Positions 29,139-38,592 of a stretch of DNA of 64,000 bases are shown piece after piece; the stretch's first letter is position 1; the number at the start of each line of letters is the position of its first letter. The stretch is from contig JACPIS010000017.1 in NCBI GenBank assembly GCA_016187925.1, forward strand, positions 1 through 64,000, given 5' to 3'. Below the pieces are notes generated by a model. It ran no database searches. It was given only the letters and a program-made list of their open reading frames with translations, and was not told where the DNA came from. The translations under genes and the position numbers were made by a program. The stretch comes from Opitutia bacterium (lineage in GTDB: Bacteria > Verrucomicrobiota > Verrucomicrobiia > Opitutales > Opitutaceae).

Positions 29139-29846
29139 ATGACTATGAACGCGCTCTCCTCGGTTTCGTCCCGTTTGCTTTTGCTCGCGCTGGCCGGTGC
29201 CGGCGCCGCCGCAGTCCCCGCTGTCCGGGCTGACACGCATGTCGATGTCGGCGTTTCCATCGGGGTGCCGTTCCGCCACGGCTACGCGGTCGTGTCGGTG
29301 GGCCCGGACCGATACTACTACCATCGGGGCGTCTTCTACCGGCCCGGCCGCCACGGCTACGTCGTGGTGCGCGCCCCGCGGGGCGCGATCGTGCGCGAGC
29401 TGCCGCCGTTCCACTCGCGGGTCTACGTGGGCAGCACGGTCTACTACCGTTACGGCGATATCTTCTATCAATCGTGCCCCGACGGATACGTCGTCGTGGA
29501 CTCGCCGCTCATGGTGGCGGCTCAGCCCTCGACTGTGGTGGTGACGCAGGCTCCCACTCCTCCTCCCGCCGCGCCCGCCCCGGCTCCGGTGGCTCCGGCC
29601 AATGACGATTACCAGACCGTGTGGGTCGGCGACGTCCAATATCAGTTCAAGGACGGGCAGTTTTTCAAGAAGACGGCCGACGGGCTCGTCTGGGCCGAGG
29701 CGCCGGTCGGGGCCGTCACCAAGACGCTGCCGCAGGACGCGAAGAGCGTCTGGTATCAGGACATCGAGTATTTCGAGTGCGACGACGTGTACTTCCGCAA
29801 GACGCCGGAGGGCTACAAGGTCGTGCTCGCGCCCTGGAAGAAGTGA
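29139..29846 (+). CDS. DUF6515-type secreted protein
   Basis: The 235-residue protein has a signal peptide (LLLLALAGAGAAAVPAVRAD). Residues 40-115 are Tyr/Val/Gly-rich (GYAVVSVGPDRYYYHRGVFY, VYVGSTVYYRYGDIFYQ), as in DUF6515 proteins, followed by a Pro/Ala linker (residues 130-150) and a second Tyr/Phe-rich beta domain. An outer-surface or periplasmic structural role is likely but unknown. It is transcribed alone and has its own terminator. Confidence 0.75.
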   Translation: MTMNALSSVSSRLLLLALAGAGAAAVPAVRADTHVDVGVSIGVPFRHGYAVVSVGPDRYYYHRGVFYRPGRHGYVVVRAPRGAIVRELPPFHSRVYVGSTVYYRYGDIFYQSCPDGYVVVDSPLMVAAQPSTVVVTQAPTPPPAAPAPAPVAPANDDYQTVWVGDVQYQFKDGQFFKKTADGLVWAEAPVGAVTKTLPQDAKSVWYQDIEYFECDDVYFRKTPEGYKVVLAPWKK

Positions 29847-29871
29847 CGGGAGGGCCGCGGCCGCCGGCGAC

Positions 29872-29900
29872 CCGCGGCAACTTGCCGCGGATTTCGTTTT
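29872..29900 (+). terminator. Terminator after the DUF6515 gene
   Basis: CCGCGGCAA pairs perfectly with TTGCCGCGG around a single base, followed by ATTTCGTTTT. It ends at the stop codon of the convergent response regulator. Confidence 0.65.
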
Positions 29901-30307
29901 CAGATGCGCTTCAGCACCTGGCGCAGCTCGGCGGGTACGACGGGCTTGTAGAGCACCTCGTCGACGGCGAGCGCGCGGTAGGCCTCGCGCACTTCGCGGC
30001 TGAGTTCAGAGCAGAACACAAGCACCTTGCCGCGATAGACGGATTCCTCGCGCAGCACGCGCACGAGCTCCAGCCCGTTCATCTCCGGCATGTGGTGATC
30101 GGTGATGACGAGATCGAACGCGCTGGGATTGGTCGCGAGTTTTTCCAAGGCTTCGCGGCCGTTGGCCACGCATTCGACGCTGTGCCCGTCGCGCGGGAGG
30201 GACAACCGGGCCAGCTCGCGCAACTCGCGCATGTCATCGGCATAGAGGATGCGGAAAGTCTTCCGGGACTGAGCGGCATCCCCGGCGGTGGATCCGGGCT
30301 GGCTCAT
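29900..30307 (-). CDS. Single-domain response regulator
   Basis: The 135-residue CheY-like protein (ATG 30307) consists of one receiver domain: the acidic pair in RILYADDM, the phospho-accepting Asp in LVITDHHMPEMNG, the Thr/Ser position in LVFCSE and the Lys in EVLYKPV. It has a short N-terminal tail but no output domain. Its kinase and target are not nearby. It resembles the receiver at 38147 in the DHHMPxMNGLE motif and in size. Confidence 0.85.
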   Translation of the reverse strand: MSQPGSTAGDAAQSRKTFRILYADDMRELRELARLSLPRDGHSVECVANGREALEKLATNPSAFDLVITDHHMPEMNGLELVRVLREESVYRGKVLVFCSELSREVREAYRALAVDEVLYKPVVPAELRQVLKRI

Positions 30308-30453
30308 GGTGGTGATTTTCACGGTACGCTTCGACCCGTGAAATGCACGCTTTGTTCTGCGAAAAACCTGCGAAAGAATTCGCGGCGACAGAGGCGGATG
30401 CCCCCATGATGGTCCGGGTAAAACCCCCGCGCAGGCCGTCATCAACTCACACG

Positions 30454-30483
30454 AAAAAACCCGCAGGGCGGACCCCGCGGGTT
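30454..30483 (-). terminator. Terminator of the M3 peptidase gene
   Basis: On the minus strand AACCCGC pairs with GCGGGTT, with extra pairing inside, and is followed by TTTTTTCG. It lies 27 bp past the peptidase stop. Confidence 0.8.
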
Positions 30484-30509
30484 GGGTGAAAACGGTCTGT
30501 GCGTGGCGC

Positions 30510-32681
30510 TTACTTCGCGGTGGGCGCGGCGGCTTGGTCGAGGCCGCGGCGCTTGAGCAGCGGCTCGAGGTAAGGATCGCGGCCGGTGAAGTTGCGGAAG
30601 AGCACCATGGCGTCGTCGCTGCCGCCGCGGGAGAGAAGGGTGGCGCGGAAGTGGTCGCCGTTCTCGCGCTTGAGACCGCCGTGGGCCTTCATCCACTCGA
30701 CGCTGTCGGCGTCGAGCACCTCGCTCCAGATGTAGGAGTAGTAGCCGCCGGAGTAGCCGCCGGCGAAGGTGTGCGAGAAGTACGTCGTGCGGTAGCGCGG
30801 CGGCACGAGCGGGAAGTCCACGCCGTATTTCTTCAGCGCCGCTTCCTCGAAGGCCAGCACGCCGTCGGCGCCGGGCACCTCGTCGGGCTTGAGCTGGTGC
30901 CAGGCTTGGTCGAGCAGCGTGGCGGCCAGATACTCGGTGGTGGCGAAACCTTGGTTGAACTTTCCGGCGGCCTCGACCTTGTCGAGCAGCGCCTGCGGGA
31001 TGGGCTCGCCGGTCTGGTAGTGCTTGGCGTAGTTGCGCAGCACCTCGGGCCAGTCGGCCCACATCTCGTTCACCTGCGAAGGATACTCGACGAAGTCGCG
31101 CGGGACGCTCGTGCCGGCGAAGCGCGGGTATTCCACCTTGGAGAACAGGCCGTGCAGCGCGTGACCGAACTCATGGAACATCGTGCGCACGAAGTCGTGC
31201 GTGAGCAGCGTCGGCTGGCCGGCGGGCGGCTGCGGGATGTTGAGATGGTTGGCGATGACGGGCACCGTGCCGCGCAGGCCGGACTGGCCGACGTAGGCGC
31301 TGGCCCACGCGCCGCCGTTCTTGTTCGGGCGGGCGTAGTAGTCGGCGAGGAAGAGGCCGAGGCGCGAGCCGTCCTCGTTGAACACGTCGAACACGCGCAC
31401 GGTCGGCTCGTAGACGGGCAGGTCATGGCGCTCCCGGAACGTGACGCCGTAGAGTTTCTGCGCGGCGAAGAACACGCCGTCGACCAGCACGTGGTTGAGT
31501 TCGTAGTAGGGCTTGAGCTGCGACTCGTCGAAAGCGAAGCGCGCCTGCCGGACTTTTTCGGAATACATTGGCCAATCGGCCGCGCCGAGGGCGAAGCCGC
31601 CCTTTTCGGTGTCGACGAGGGCCTGCATGTCGGCGGCCTCCTTGCGGGCGTTGGCCACGGCGGGCGGCGCGAGCTGGGCGAGGAGCTTGTTCACGACGTC
31701 GACGGAGCCGGCGGTCTGCTCCTCGAGCTGGAACGCGGCGTGGTTGGCGTAGCCGAGCAGCTGGGCGCGCTCGGCGCGGAGCCGGGCGAGGCGGGCGACG
31801 ACAGCGCGGTTGTCGAACTCGCCGCCGTGGCTGCCGCGGGCGAGCGAGGCGGCGAGGAGCTTCTCGCGGGTGACGCGGTGCGTCAGGTCGGTGAGCGACG
31901 GCTGGCCGGTGGTGTTCTGCAGGGCGATGAGGAACTTGCCGTCCTGGCCGGCCTTCTTCGCGGCCGCGGCCATGGTGGCGATCTGCGCGTCGCTCAGGCC
32001 GGCGAGCTCCTCGCGCGTGTCGACGATGACGGCGGAGGCGTCGCGCTCCTTGAGGACGTTCTGCGCGAAGGTGGTGGAGAGCGTGGCGAGCTCGGCGTTC
32101 ATGGCCTTGAGCTTCTCCTTGTCGGCGGGCGAGAGCAGGGCGCCGGCGCGGACGAAGTCCTTGTAGTAACGCCAGAGCAGGCGCTTCGACTCGGGGTCGA
32201 GGCCGAGGGTGTCGCGTGCGTCGTAGAGGGCCTTGACGCGGGCGAAGAGCACGGGGTTGAGGCTGATGGCGTCGCCGTGCGCGGCGAGTTTCGGGGCGAG
32301 CGCGCGGGCGATCTTCTGCATCTCGGGGTTCGTGTTCGCGCCGTTGAGGTTGAAGAAGACGCGGGCGGAGCGGTTGAGCAGATCGCCGGATTTCTCGAGG
32401 GCGACGATGGTGTTCTCGAACGTCGGCTGCGCGGGATGGTCGGCGATGACGGCGACCTCCTTCAGGTTCTCGGCCATACCTTGCTCGAAGGCGGGCAGGA
32501 AGTGCTCGTTCTTGATGAGATCGAACTGCGGATAATGGAACGGCAGCGGACTCTCGGTCAGGAGCGGGTTGGGGGCGGAGGGAGCGGTGGCGTCGGAGGC
32601 GGACATGGGCACCGCGAGGCACGCCAGCGGCAGCGCGAACGTCAAGACGGACTTGGGGAGGGAGGGTAACACGGAACGCAT
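30510..32681 (-). CDS. dcp: M3-family metallopeptidase, dipeptidyl carboxypeptidase type
   Basis: The 723-residue protein has a signal peptide (LTFALPLACLAVPMSAS), so it probably acts in the periplasm. The zinc motif HEFGHALHGLFS lies near residue 504, and the substrate-binding GAWASAY, FHEFGHA, and YYSYIWSEVLDAD motifs of M3 enzymes are present. E. coli Dcp (681 residues) removes C-terminal dipeptides. It starts at an ATG and has its own terminator. OpdA-type oligopeptidase A is the alternative; the DCP-like sequence near the C-terminus favours Dcp. Confidence 0.88.
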   Translation of the reverse strand: MRSVLPSLPKSVLTFALPLACLAVPMSASDATAPSAPNPLLTESPLPFHYPQFDLIKNEHFLPAFEQGMAENLKEVAVIADHPAQPTFENTIVALEKSGDLLNRSARVFFNLNGANTNPEMQKIARALAPKLAAHGDAISLNPVLFARVKALYDARDTLGLDPESKRLLWRYYKDFVRAGALLSPADKEKLKAMNAELATLSTTFAQNVLKERDASAVIVDTREELAGLSDAQIATMAAAAKKAGQDGKFLIALQNTTGQPSLTDLTHRVTREKLLAASLARGSHGGEFDNRAVVARLARLRAERAQLLGYANHAAFQLEEQTAGSVDVVNKLLAQLAPPAVANARKEAADMQALVDTEKGGFALGAADWPMYSEKVRQARFAFDESQLKPYYELNHVLVDGVFFAAQKLYGVTFRERHDLPVYEPTVRVFDVFNEDGSRLGLFLADYYARPNKNGGAWASAYVGQSGLRGTVPVIANHLNIPQPPAGQPTLLTHDFVRTMFHEFGHALHGLFSKVEYPRFAGTSVPRDFVEYPSQVNEMWADWPEVLRNYAKHYQTGEPIPQALLDKVEAAGKFNQGFATTEYLAATLLDQAWHQLKPDEVPGADGVLAFEEAALKKYGVDFPLVPPRYRTTYFSHTFAGGYSGGYYSYIWSEVLDADSVEWMKAHGGLKRENGDHFRATLLSRGGSDDAMVLFRNFTGRDPYLEPLLKRRGLDQAAAPTAK

Positions 32682-32796
32682 AGGACACGCACTTTGCCCC
32701 GGGCGGAGGCGATTGCAAGGATGCCCGGGGGAAAGCGACGAGTGTGGCGTTCACCGCTCCGGAATGCGCGGCGGATGCCGCGTGCCGGCGCCCGGC

Positions 32797-34776
32797 TCAG
32801 CGTCGCAGATGGTCGTCGAACCAGTTGGCCGTGCGCGTGAGCAGATCCTGCACGTGGGCGGGGTTGCGGAAGCGGTGGCCCTCGTTTTCGTAGACGACGA
32901 GCGAGGTCGGCACGCCCTGCGCCCGCAGCGCGTGCCAGTATTCGTAGGATTGCGGCGCGGGGCACTCCTTGTCGCTGTCGCCGACCGCGATGAGCGTGGG
33001 CGTGCGGACGTTCTTGATGAAGTTGATCGGCGCGCTCTGGGCGTAGACGGCCGGGTCGTCGTAGACCGACGCGCCGAAATACGGGATCATCCACAGGTCG
33101 ATGAGATTCTGGCCGTAGTAACTCTGCCAGTTGGCGATGCCGGCGCCGGCCACCGCCGCGCGGAAGCGGTTGGTCTGCGTGAGCGCCCACATCGCCATGT
33201 AGCCGCCGTAGCTCCAGCCCGCGACGCCGAGCCGCTGCTCGTCGACCGGGGCGGTCTTCAGCACGGCGTCGAGGCCGGCGAGGATGTCGCGCAGGTCGCC
33301 GCGGCCGATGTCGCGGACGTTGGCGGCGGTGAACGCCTCGCCCTGGCCATAGCTGCCGCGGGGATTGGGGAAAAACACGAAATAGCCCTCGGCCGCCATC
33401 ATCGTGAGGTTGAACCCCGCGCGCGGCCAGCGCGGCGTGAGCTGACTGGCGGGGCCGCCGTGCACGGCGACGATGAGCGGGTGCTTCTTTGCGGGGTCGG
33501 CCTGCCGCGGCGACACCAGCCAGCCCTGCACCATGTGGCCTTCGTTGGACCATGTGATTTTTTCCGCCCGGCCCCACGGAGCTTCGCGGCCGTCGTTGGC
33601 GTGCGTGATCTGCCGCCAGGCGCCGATGCGGCCGGCCCAGACCTCCGGGGCGCGGTTGAACGACGAGCGAATCAGGGCGGAGGTGATGCCGTCGGATGCC
33701 ATCGCAAGACTGAGGTTGTCGTTGCCGGCCTCGAGGGCCTCGTCGCCCTGCCAGAGCAGCTCGGCTTGCCCGCCGGCCGCGTCGAGTTGCGCGATGGCGG
33801 CGCCACCCTGGCGCCACTCCGTGAAAAGCAACCGGCCCGGCGCAATCCACTTGAGCCACGCGGGCGAGGCGTCGCGGTTTGGCGTGACGTTGCGCGCGGC
33901 GCCGCCGGCCGCGGGCACGACCCAGATGTCGCCGCCGGTCGAGCCTTGGTCGCTCATCAGGCCTTGGACGAAGGCGATCTCCTTCCCGTCGGGCGACCAA
34001 CGCGGCACGGCGATCTGCGTCGCGGGCTTGAAGAGTTCGCGGACGGCGCCGCTCGCGACCTCGACGGCGTGCAGCCGGGCGATCCACCAGTTGTTGTCGC
34101 CCGAGCCCTTCGCGGCGGTGAAGGCGATCTGCCGGCCGTCCGGCGCCCAATCGAATTCATAGACGTAGGTGTCGTCGGGCGTGACGAAGCGCGTCGCACC
34201 CGTCGCCACGTCGACCAGCAGCAGGCGCTGCTCGTCGATTTTCTCGGCGATCTCGCCGGACTCGCGCGGCGCGGCCTCGACTGCGCCGGCCTGGGCGGTC
34301 GAGCCGGCGATGTGGAGCAGCGCGAGGGTCTTCCCGTCGGGCGACCACTTCGGCTCGGCGGCGTAGCCGTTGAGGTGGGTGAGCGGCCGCACCGGGCCGC
34401 CCGCGGCGGACACGAGGCAAAGCTGGGGTTGTCCGCCTTGCACGGCATCCGAGAGGAAGGCCAGCTGGCGGCCGTCGGGCGACCAGGCCGGATCGGTCTC
34501 GGCGTGCACGGCCCGGCCGTCGCCGGCGGTCACGCGGCGCGGCGCCGCACCGGGGGCATCGAGCACGAAGAGCTCCGTGTGGCGTGAGGGCGTGCGGTCG
34601 GCATTCGGCCGCTCCTCGACCCATGCCAGCCGTCCGCCGTCGGGCGCGAGGGCGGTGCCATGGAAATGCTGCGTGGCAAAGAGCAGGTCGAGGGTCTCTT
34701 TCGGCGAGGCGAAGAGCAGCGTGGGCAGGAATAAAATCGCGATGCAACGGCGCCGGAAGGGGTAGGAGGCGGGCAT
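32797..34776 (-). CDS. S9-family serine peptidase (acylaminoacyl-peptidase type)
   Basis: The 659-residue protein has a signal peptide (IAILFLPTLLFAS), an N-terminal seven-bladed propeller with TolB-like units (SPDGKTLALLHIA, DWAPDGRQIAFTAAKG), and a C-terminal alpha/beta hydrolase. The catalytic Ser is in GWSYGGYMA near residue 521, the Asp in AVGDSDKECP and the His in YENEGHRF. It probably trims peptides in the periplasm. It is 115 bp downstream of, and on the same strand as, nothing else coding; it may be transcribed into the M3 peptidase gene. Confidence 0.88.
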   Translation of the reverse strand: MPASYPFRRRCIAILFLPTLLFASPKETLDLLFATQHFHGTALAPDGGRLAWVEERPNADRTPSRHTELFVLDAPGAAPRRVTAGDGRAVHAETDPAWSPDGRQLAFLSDAVQGGQPQLCLVSAAGGPVRPLTHLNGYAAEPKWSPDGKTLALLHIAGSTAQAGAVEAAPRESGEIAEKIDEQRLLLVDVATGATRFVTPDDTYVYEFDWAPDGRQIAFTAAKGSGDNNWWIARLHAVEVASGAVRELFKPATQIAVPRWSPDGKEIAFVQGLMSDQGSTGGDIWVVPAAGGAARNVTPNRDASPAWLKWIAPGRLLFTEWRQGGAAIAQLDAAGGQAELLWQGDEALEAGNDNLSLAMASDGITSALIRSSFNRAPEVWAGRIGAWRQITHANDGREAPWGRAEKITWSNEGHMVQGWLVSPRQADPAKKHPLIVAVHGGPASQLTPRWPRAGFNLTMMAAEGYFVFFPNPRGSYGQGEAFTAANVRDIGRGDLRDILAGLDAVLKTAPVDEQRLGVAGWSYGGYMAMWALTQTNRFRAAVAGAGIANWQSYYGQNLIDLWMIPYFGASVYDDPAVYAQSAPINFIKNVRTPTLIAVGDSDKECPAPQSYEYWHALRAQGVPTSLVVYENEGHRFRNPAHVQDLLTRTANWFDDHLRR

Positions 34777-34905
34777 GCGTGGGGGAGTTGTTGTTGTTGG
34801 GGCGAGCCTACGGGATGCAGGCCGCGAGAAAATACAAATGGGTTTTGCCCGCGGGGCCGGAAAGGGCCGGCGGGCGGCGGCTCTCTCCGGAGAAGAAAAT
34901 TAATG

Positions 34906-34933
34906 TTGACGCTGAATACATCCAAAGTAATCA
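34906..34933 (+). promoter_or_regulatory. Possible promoter of the TetR gene
   Basis: TTGACG and TAATCA are separated by 16 bp and lie just ahead of the TetR start at 34944, which would give a very short leader. The surrounding 60 bp are AT-richer than average. The match is suggestive only. Confidence 0.35.
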
Positions 34934-34943
34934 GTGCTCACAT

Positions 34944-35606
34944 ATGAAACGGAAGAGCTATCACCACGGCAAGCTGCGGGCGGCACTCCTCTCCCATGGC
35001 GTCCGGCTGCTGGCGAAGGAGGGACTGGCGGGGCTGAGCCTGCGCAAGCTCGCGCGGCAGGCCGGGGTGAGCCCGGCGGCGCCCTACCGGCATTTCCCGA
35101 CGGCGCGGGACCTGGCCAAGGCGATCGCGGCGGACGGCTTCCAGCTCCTGCGGGAGGCGACGCTGGCGGCGCTGGGGGATCCGGCGCTGGCCGCGCTGTC
35201 GCCGCTCGAGCGCGCGGGGCTGGGCTACTACCGTTTCGCCGCGGCCAATCCGCATCACCTCCAGCTGATGTTTTCCGGGCATGTCCGCCCCGAGGCGGAA
35301 CTCCCCGACGATCCGTTGCGGCAGGCCGGTGAGGGGGCGTTTGCGGCGCTCATGGACACGATCGTCACAGAGCAGAAGGCGGGCTCGGTGGACGCCACCG
35401 TGGATCCGTCGACGCTGGCGATGGCCGTCTGGTCCTTCAGCCACGGATTCTCCACGCTGGCGAACGCGGGTTTCTTCGCCCCATGCGCGCCGGATGAGAA
35501 AACCCCGATGGAGGGGCTCGTCGTCGCCAGCCAGACATTGCTCAAGCAGGGCTGGGGCGCCAAGGCGCGGCCCGCCGGGCGGACGACGGCGCGGACGAAG
35601 AAGTGA
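34944..35606 (+). CDS. TetR-family transcriptional regulator
   Basis: The 220-residue protein begins MKRKSYHHGKLRAALL and has a helix-turn-helix of TetR type (GLSLRKLARQAGVSPAAPYRHFPT, residues about 29-53), followed by a helical ligand-binding domain with the PHHLQLMFSG segment common in the WHG/TetR_C_13 group. The start is an ATG; the upstream frame to 34584 lies in the S9 gene on the other strand. It precedes an oxidoreductase gene by 28 bp and probably controls it. Confidence 0.88.
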   Translation: MKRKSYHHGKLRAALLSHGVRLLAKEGLAGLSLRKLARQAGVSPAAPYRHFPTARDLAKAIAADGFQLLREATLAALGDPALAALSPLERAGLGYYRFAAANPHHLQLMFSGHVRPEAELPDDPLRQAGEGAFAALMDTIVTEQKAGSVDATVDPSTLAMAVWSFSHGFSTLANAGFFAPCAPDEKTPMEGLVVASQTLLKQGWGAKARPAGRTTARTKK

Positions 35607-35634
35607 CCGGGCGCACCACCACGCAGTTTTCCCC

Positions 35635-36210
35635 ATGAAAAATAAAATCCTCCTTATCCTCGGACATTCCCAGAACGACAGCCTCTGTGCCGCGCTGGCG
35701 GATTCCTATGCGCTCGCCGCGCGGGCCCAAGGGACCGAAGTGCGCGAACTCCGGCTCGGCCAGTTGAAGTTCGATCCCGTGCTCGCGATGGGCAACCGTG
35801 CCGATCAGGCGCTCGAGCCCGACCTGCAGGCCGCCCAGGAGGCGATCCGCTGGGCGGAGCACATCGTGCTGGTCTACCCGAACTGGTGGGGCAGCATGCC
35901 CGCGCTGCTCAAGGGATTCCTCGACCGGGTGATGCTGCCGGGCTTCGCCTTCAAATACCGCCAGGACTCGATGTTCTGGGACCGGTTGCTCGCCGGCCGC
36001 TCGGCGGACCTCATCGTCACGATGGACACGCCGCCGCTGATCTACCGCTGGCTCATGCGCGCGCCGGGCATCGCGCAGGTGAAGGACGGCATCCTCGGCT
36101 TTTGCGGCATCAAGCCCGTGCGGGTGACGCTGCTCGGGCCGGTGCGCACCGCCAGCGTGGAGAAACGCAGCGCGTGGCTCCAACAGGTCTCGCGTCTCGC
36201 CGCGGCCTGA
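35635..36210 (+). CDS. NAD(P)H quinone oxidoreductase, flavodoxin-like fold
   Basis: The 191-residue protein begins KNKILLILGHSQNDSLCAALA, the flavin phosphate loop, and has VLVYPNWWGSMPALLKGFLDRV, the signature of the KefF/MdaB/NQO family, plus a GFAFKY motif. It reduces quinones or azo compounds with FMN/FAD. It forms a probable two-gene unit with the upstream TetR gene, a frequent arrangement for electrophile or quinone stress response. Confidence 0.87.
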   Translation: MKNKILLILGHSQNDSLCAALADSYALAARAQGTEVRELRLGQLKFDPVLAMGNRADQALEPDLQAAQEAIRWAEHIVLVYPNWWGSMPALLKGFLDRVMLPGFAFKYRQDSMFWDRLLAGRSADLIVTMDTPPLIYRWLMRAPGIAQVKDGILGFCGIKPVRVTLLGPVRTASVEKRSAWLQQVSRLAAA

Positions 36211-36261
36211 GCGGCTCCTTCAGGGTTTGACCGTGCCGGGCAAACCCGTCGGGCTGGGCGC

Positions 36262-36924
36262 ATGTCGCGCAGTGTCGTGCTCCGGGCCACCCCGCGCTGC
36301 GTCCGCTGCCAGCTGACGCCGCGCTGGTGCGTGTGCGCCGGTCTCCGGGCGATCGACAGCCCGCTGCGCGTCGACGTGCTCATGCATTTCATGGAGAGCT
36401 ACCGGCCGAGCAGCACCGGGCATCTCATCAAGCGCGTCATGCCCGCCGCCGGCCTGCACCTCTACCGCAAGGAGCAGCCGCCCGTCCGGGAGGATATCGT
36501 GCAACCGGGCCGCGAGCTGTGGATTCTCCACCCGCAGGGCGAGCCGCCGCCGGCGGGCGCCGATCCTGCGAAGCTGCAGGTCGTGCTGCTCGACGGCACG
36601 TGGGTGCAGGCCACGGAAATGGCCCACCGGGTCGGCCCGTGGGGCCGGCGGGTCAGCCTGCCCATGACGGGCGAGAGCCGTTACTGGCTGCGCACGCAGG
36701 CGGGCCCGGGGCGTTTCTCGACGGTCGAGGCGCTGCTGTTCCTGCTCGACGCGCTGGGGCTGAGAGAAACCCACGACGCGCTCCGCGTGCAGTTCGAGCT
36801 GCACGTCTACGCCAGCCTCCGCGCCCGCGGCCACAAGGACAAGGCTGCCCTCTATCTCGAAGGCTCGCGGTTGCGCAAGGCGCTGCCGGAGGTGTTGGCG
36901 CAGCTGACCGAGAACACGCGCTGA
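36262..36924 (+). CDS. DTW-domain protein, probable tRNA aminocarboxypropyltransferase
   Basis: The 220-residue protein has the family's zinc-like cluster near the N-terminus (CVRCQLTPRWCVC, residues 13-25) and the DTW motif in LLDGTWVQA near residue 115, followed by SRYWLRTQAG and FSTVEALL. Family members such as TapT (YfiP) and DTWD1/2 make acp3U in tRNA from SAM. The SPOUT-like fold is inferred from family knowledge. It is 51 bp downstream of the oxidoreductase gene and may be co-transcribed with it. Confidence 0.85.
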   Translation: MSRSVVLRATPRCVRCQLTPRWCVCAGLRAIDSPLRVDVLMHFMESYRPSSTGHLIKRVMPAAGLHLYRKEQPPVREDIVQPGRELWILHPQGEPPPAGADPAKLQVVLLDGTWVQATEMAHRVGPWGRRVSLPMTGESRYWLRTQAGPGRFSTVEALLFLLDALGLRETHDALRVQFELHVYASLRARGHKDKAALYLEGSRLRKALPEVLAQLTENTR

Positions 36925-36955
36925 GTCTCACCTAGCGCCGGCGCGAACAGGGCGG

Positions 36956-38125
36956 TTAGACGAGCACGACCGACTGGATGATGTGGCCTTCGTGCAGCTT
37001 GGTCGGGGTGGCTCCGGCCAGCCACACGCGCAATCCATCCGAGTACAACACTTCGCCCGCGGGGCCGAGATCGTAGCTGACGGCATGTTGGGCGAGCACG
37101 GTCTCGACGCCGACGCGGTCGCGACGGACGAGTTCCCAGGTTTTCGGCACGAGTTGCACGTCCTGGCCGGGCTTGGTGCGGCGGTTGAGGACGCGCTCGA
37201 GCTCGATCGTGGTGTTGTGGAAGGTCGCGTAGCGGTTTTGCGTCACCGGGACCTCGGGCCCGTTGCGCGCGGGGCGGAGCGGCTTCTTGCCGAACATCCG
37301 GGAGAACGCGTCTAGAAATTCAAAGACGGCGCCTGCGAGATGAAACGGCACGAGGACGAACGCCTTGAGTTTTTCGCCCAGCGGCAGGTCTTCGCGCGCC
37401 GCGTAGGGCCGCCGGATATAGTAGAGGCTGCCGTCGAGGCCGGCCTTGGGCAGGAGATAGTCCCAATGTTCGTCCTCGAGCACCGTGGAAAGTTCACCGG
37501 AGCTTTGGTCGAGCCGGCAGACCGCGGCCGGCCCGAGGGCGGCGATCTCCCCGCGCTCGTTGCGGCCAATCCCGCTCGATTGCAGGTAGACAACGCCGCG
37601 CGCGGCGGGGTCGTGACTGGGATTCGAGTCGTGTCCGTCGCCGGCCGTGATGCGGTCGCGCCGGCGCGTGGGCTCGTCGATCAGCTCCAGCTTGCCCAGC
37701 GATTCCTTGTCCCGCGAGGCGACCACGATCTGACCGTTGACGGCGTCGCTGGACAGGCCACAGGCGTCGAAATCCTGGCGGTGGAACAAGCGCCACTCCT
37801 CGCGCGTGGCGAGGTTGTAGCGGAACAGCCCCGAACTCGCCGACATCGCCAGCACGTAGAGCAGCTCATCGGGTCGGGCGCCGCGCGCGACATGCCGCAT
37901 GGTCGGATGATCGTCGGGAGTGTTGCCGGCTTGGCGGCCCCAGACGGTCGTGGCCGAGTAGGGATTGCCCGGGCCGCCGCGCTCCTCGGCTTTCCAGGCA
38001 TGGCGGGAGTTGCGCGTGGAGGAGCGGTCGACCGCTTCCTGGGCGAACTGACTCTCGATCTCGACGGCCGGGCCTGGGCCGGCCTTCAGGTAGAGATTGC
38101 CTTCGGCGAGAAAGACGAAGCGCAT
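36956..38125 (-). CDS. Hypothetical protein with propeller-like repeats
   Basis: The 389-residue protein has no signal peptide. It contains repeats of the type GLFRYNLATREEWRLF, SLGKLELIDEPTRR and AVCRLDQSSGELSTVL that resemble blades of a WD/TolB-like propeller, interrupted at residues 255-285 by a hydrophobic stretch (KAFVLVPFHLAGAVFEFLDAF) followed by a basic segment. I do not recognise a named family. It is directly downstream of a response-regulator gene (21-bp gap), so the two may be co-expressed. Confidence 0.6.
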   Translation of the reverse strand: MRFVFLAEGNLYLKAGPGPAVEIESQFAQEAVDRSSTRNSRHAWKAEERGGPGNPYSATTVWGRQAGNTPDDHPTMRHVARGARPDELLYVLAMSASSGLFRYNLATREEWRLFHRQDFDACGLSSDAVNGQIVVASRDKESLGKLELIDEPTRRRDRITAGDGHDSNPSHDPAARGVVYLQSSGIGRNERGEIAALGPAAVCRLDQSSGELSTVLEDEHWDYLLPKAGLDGSLYYIRRPYAAREDLPLGEKLKAFVLVPFHLAGAVFEFLDAFSRMFGKKPLRPARNGPEVPVTQNRYATFHNTTIELERVLNRRTKPGQDVQLVPKTWELVRRDRVGVETVLAQHAVSYDLGPAGEVLYSDGLRVWLAGATPTKLHEGHIIQSVVLV

Positions 38126-38146
38126 GATGACCGGCGTGAGCGGCGC

Positions 38147-38557
38147 TCAGCCCTCGGCGAGGAGCTGCTTGAGCTCGGGCAGGACGATGGGCTTCGGCAG
38201 GACGTGGTCGACCTTGAGCTGCAGGTAGATGTTGTTCACGTCCTCGTCGACCTCGGAGCTGAAGATGAAGATGCGCCCGCGGAAATTGATGTGGCGCAGT
38301 TCGCGCACCACCTCGAGGCCGTTCATCTTCGGCATGTGGTGGTCGCTGATGAACACGTCGATGGCTGCCGGGTTCTGCTTGATGCGGGCGAGACCGGAGG
38401 CGCCGTCGGCGTAGCTCTCGACCACGTGCCCTTCGCGCTCCAACGACGTGCGCACGATGTCGCAGAGCTCCTTGAGGTCATCGACATGCACGATGTGCAG
38501 CGACTTCCTGGCCGCTTGCGGCGGATTTGAAGTGGAACTGGGAACCGGACCGTTCAT
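38147..38557 (-). CDS. Single-domain response regulator
   Basis: The 136-residue protein is a lone receiver domain: acidic pair in HIVHVDDL, phospho-Asp in VFISDHHMPKMNG, Ser in FIFSSE and Lys in HVLPKPI. An 18-residue Ser/Pro tail precedes it. It shares the DHHMPxMNGLEvvRELR-like core with the receiver at 29900, indicating an old duplication. A GGAG lies immediately before the ATG, an unusually short spacing. Confidence 0.85.
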   Translation of the reverse strand: MNGPVPSSTSNPPQAARKSLHIVHVDDLKELCDIVRTSLEREGHVVESYADGASGLARIKQNPAAIDVFISDHHMPKMNGLEVVRELRHINFRGRIFIFSSEVDEDVNNIYLQLKVDHVLPKPIVLPELKQLLAEG

Positions 38558-38592
38558 CTCCTTTTCAACGTATGCAGGAGATTTGCAAATTG

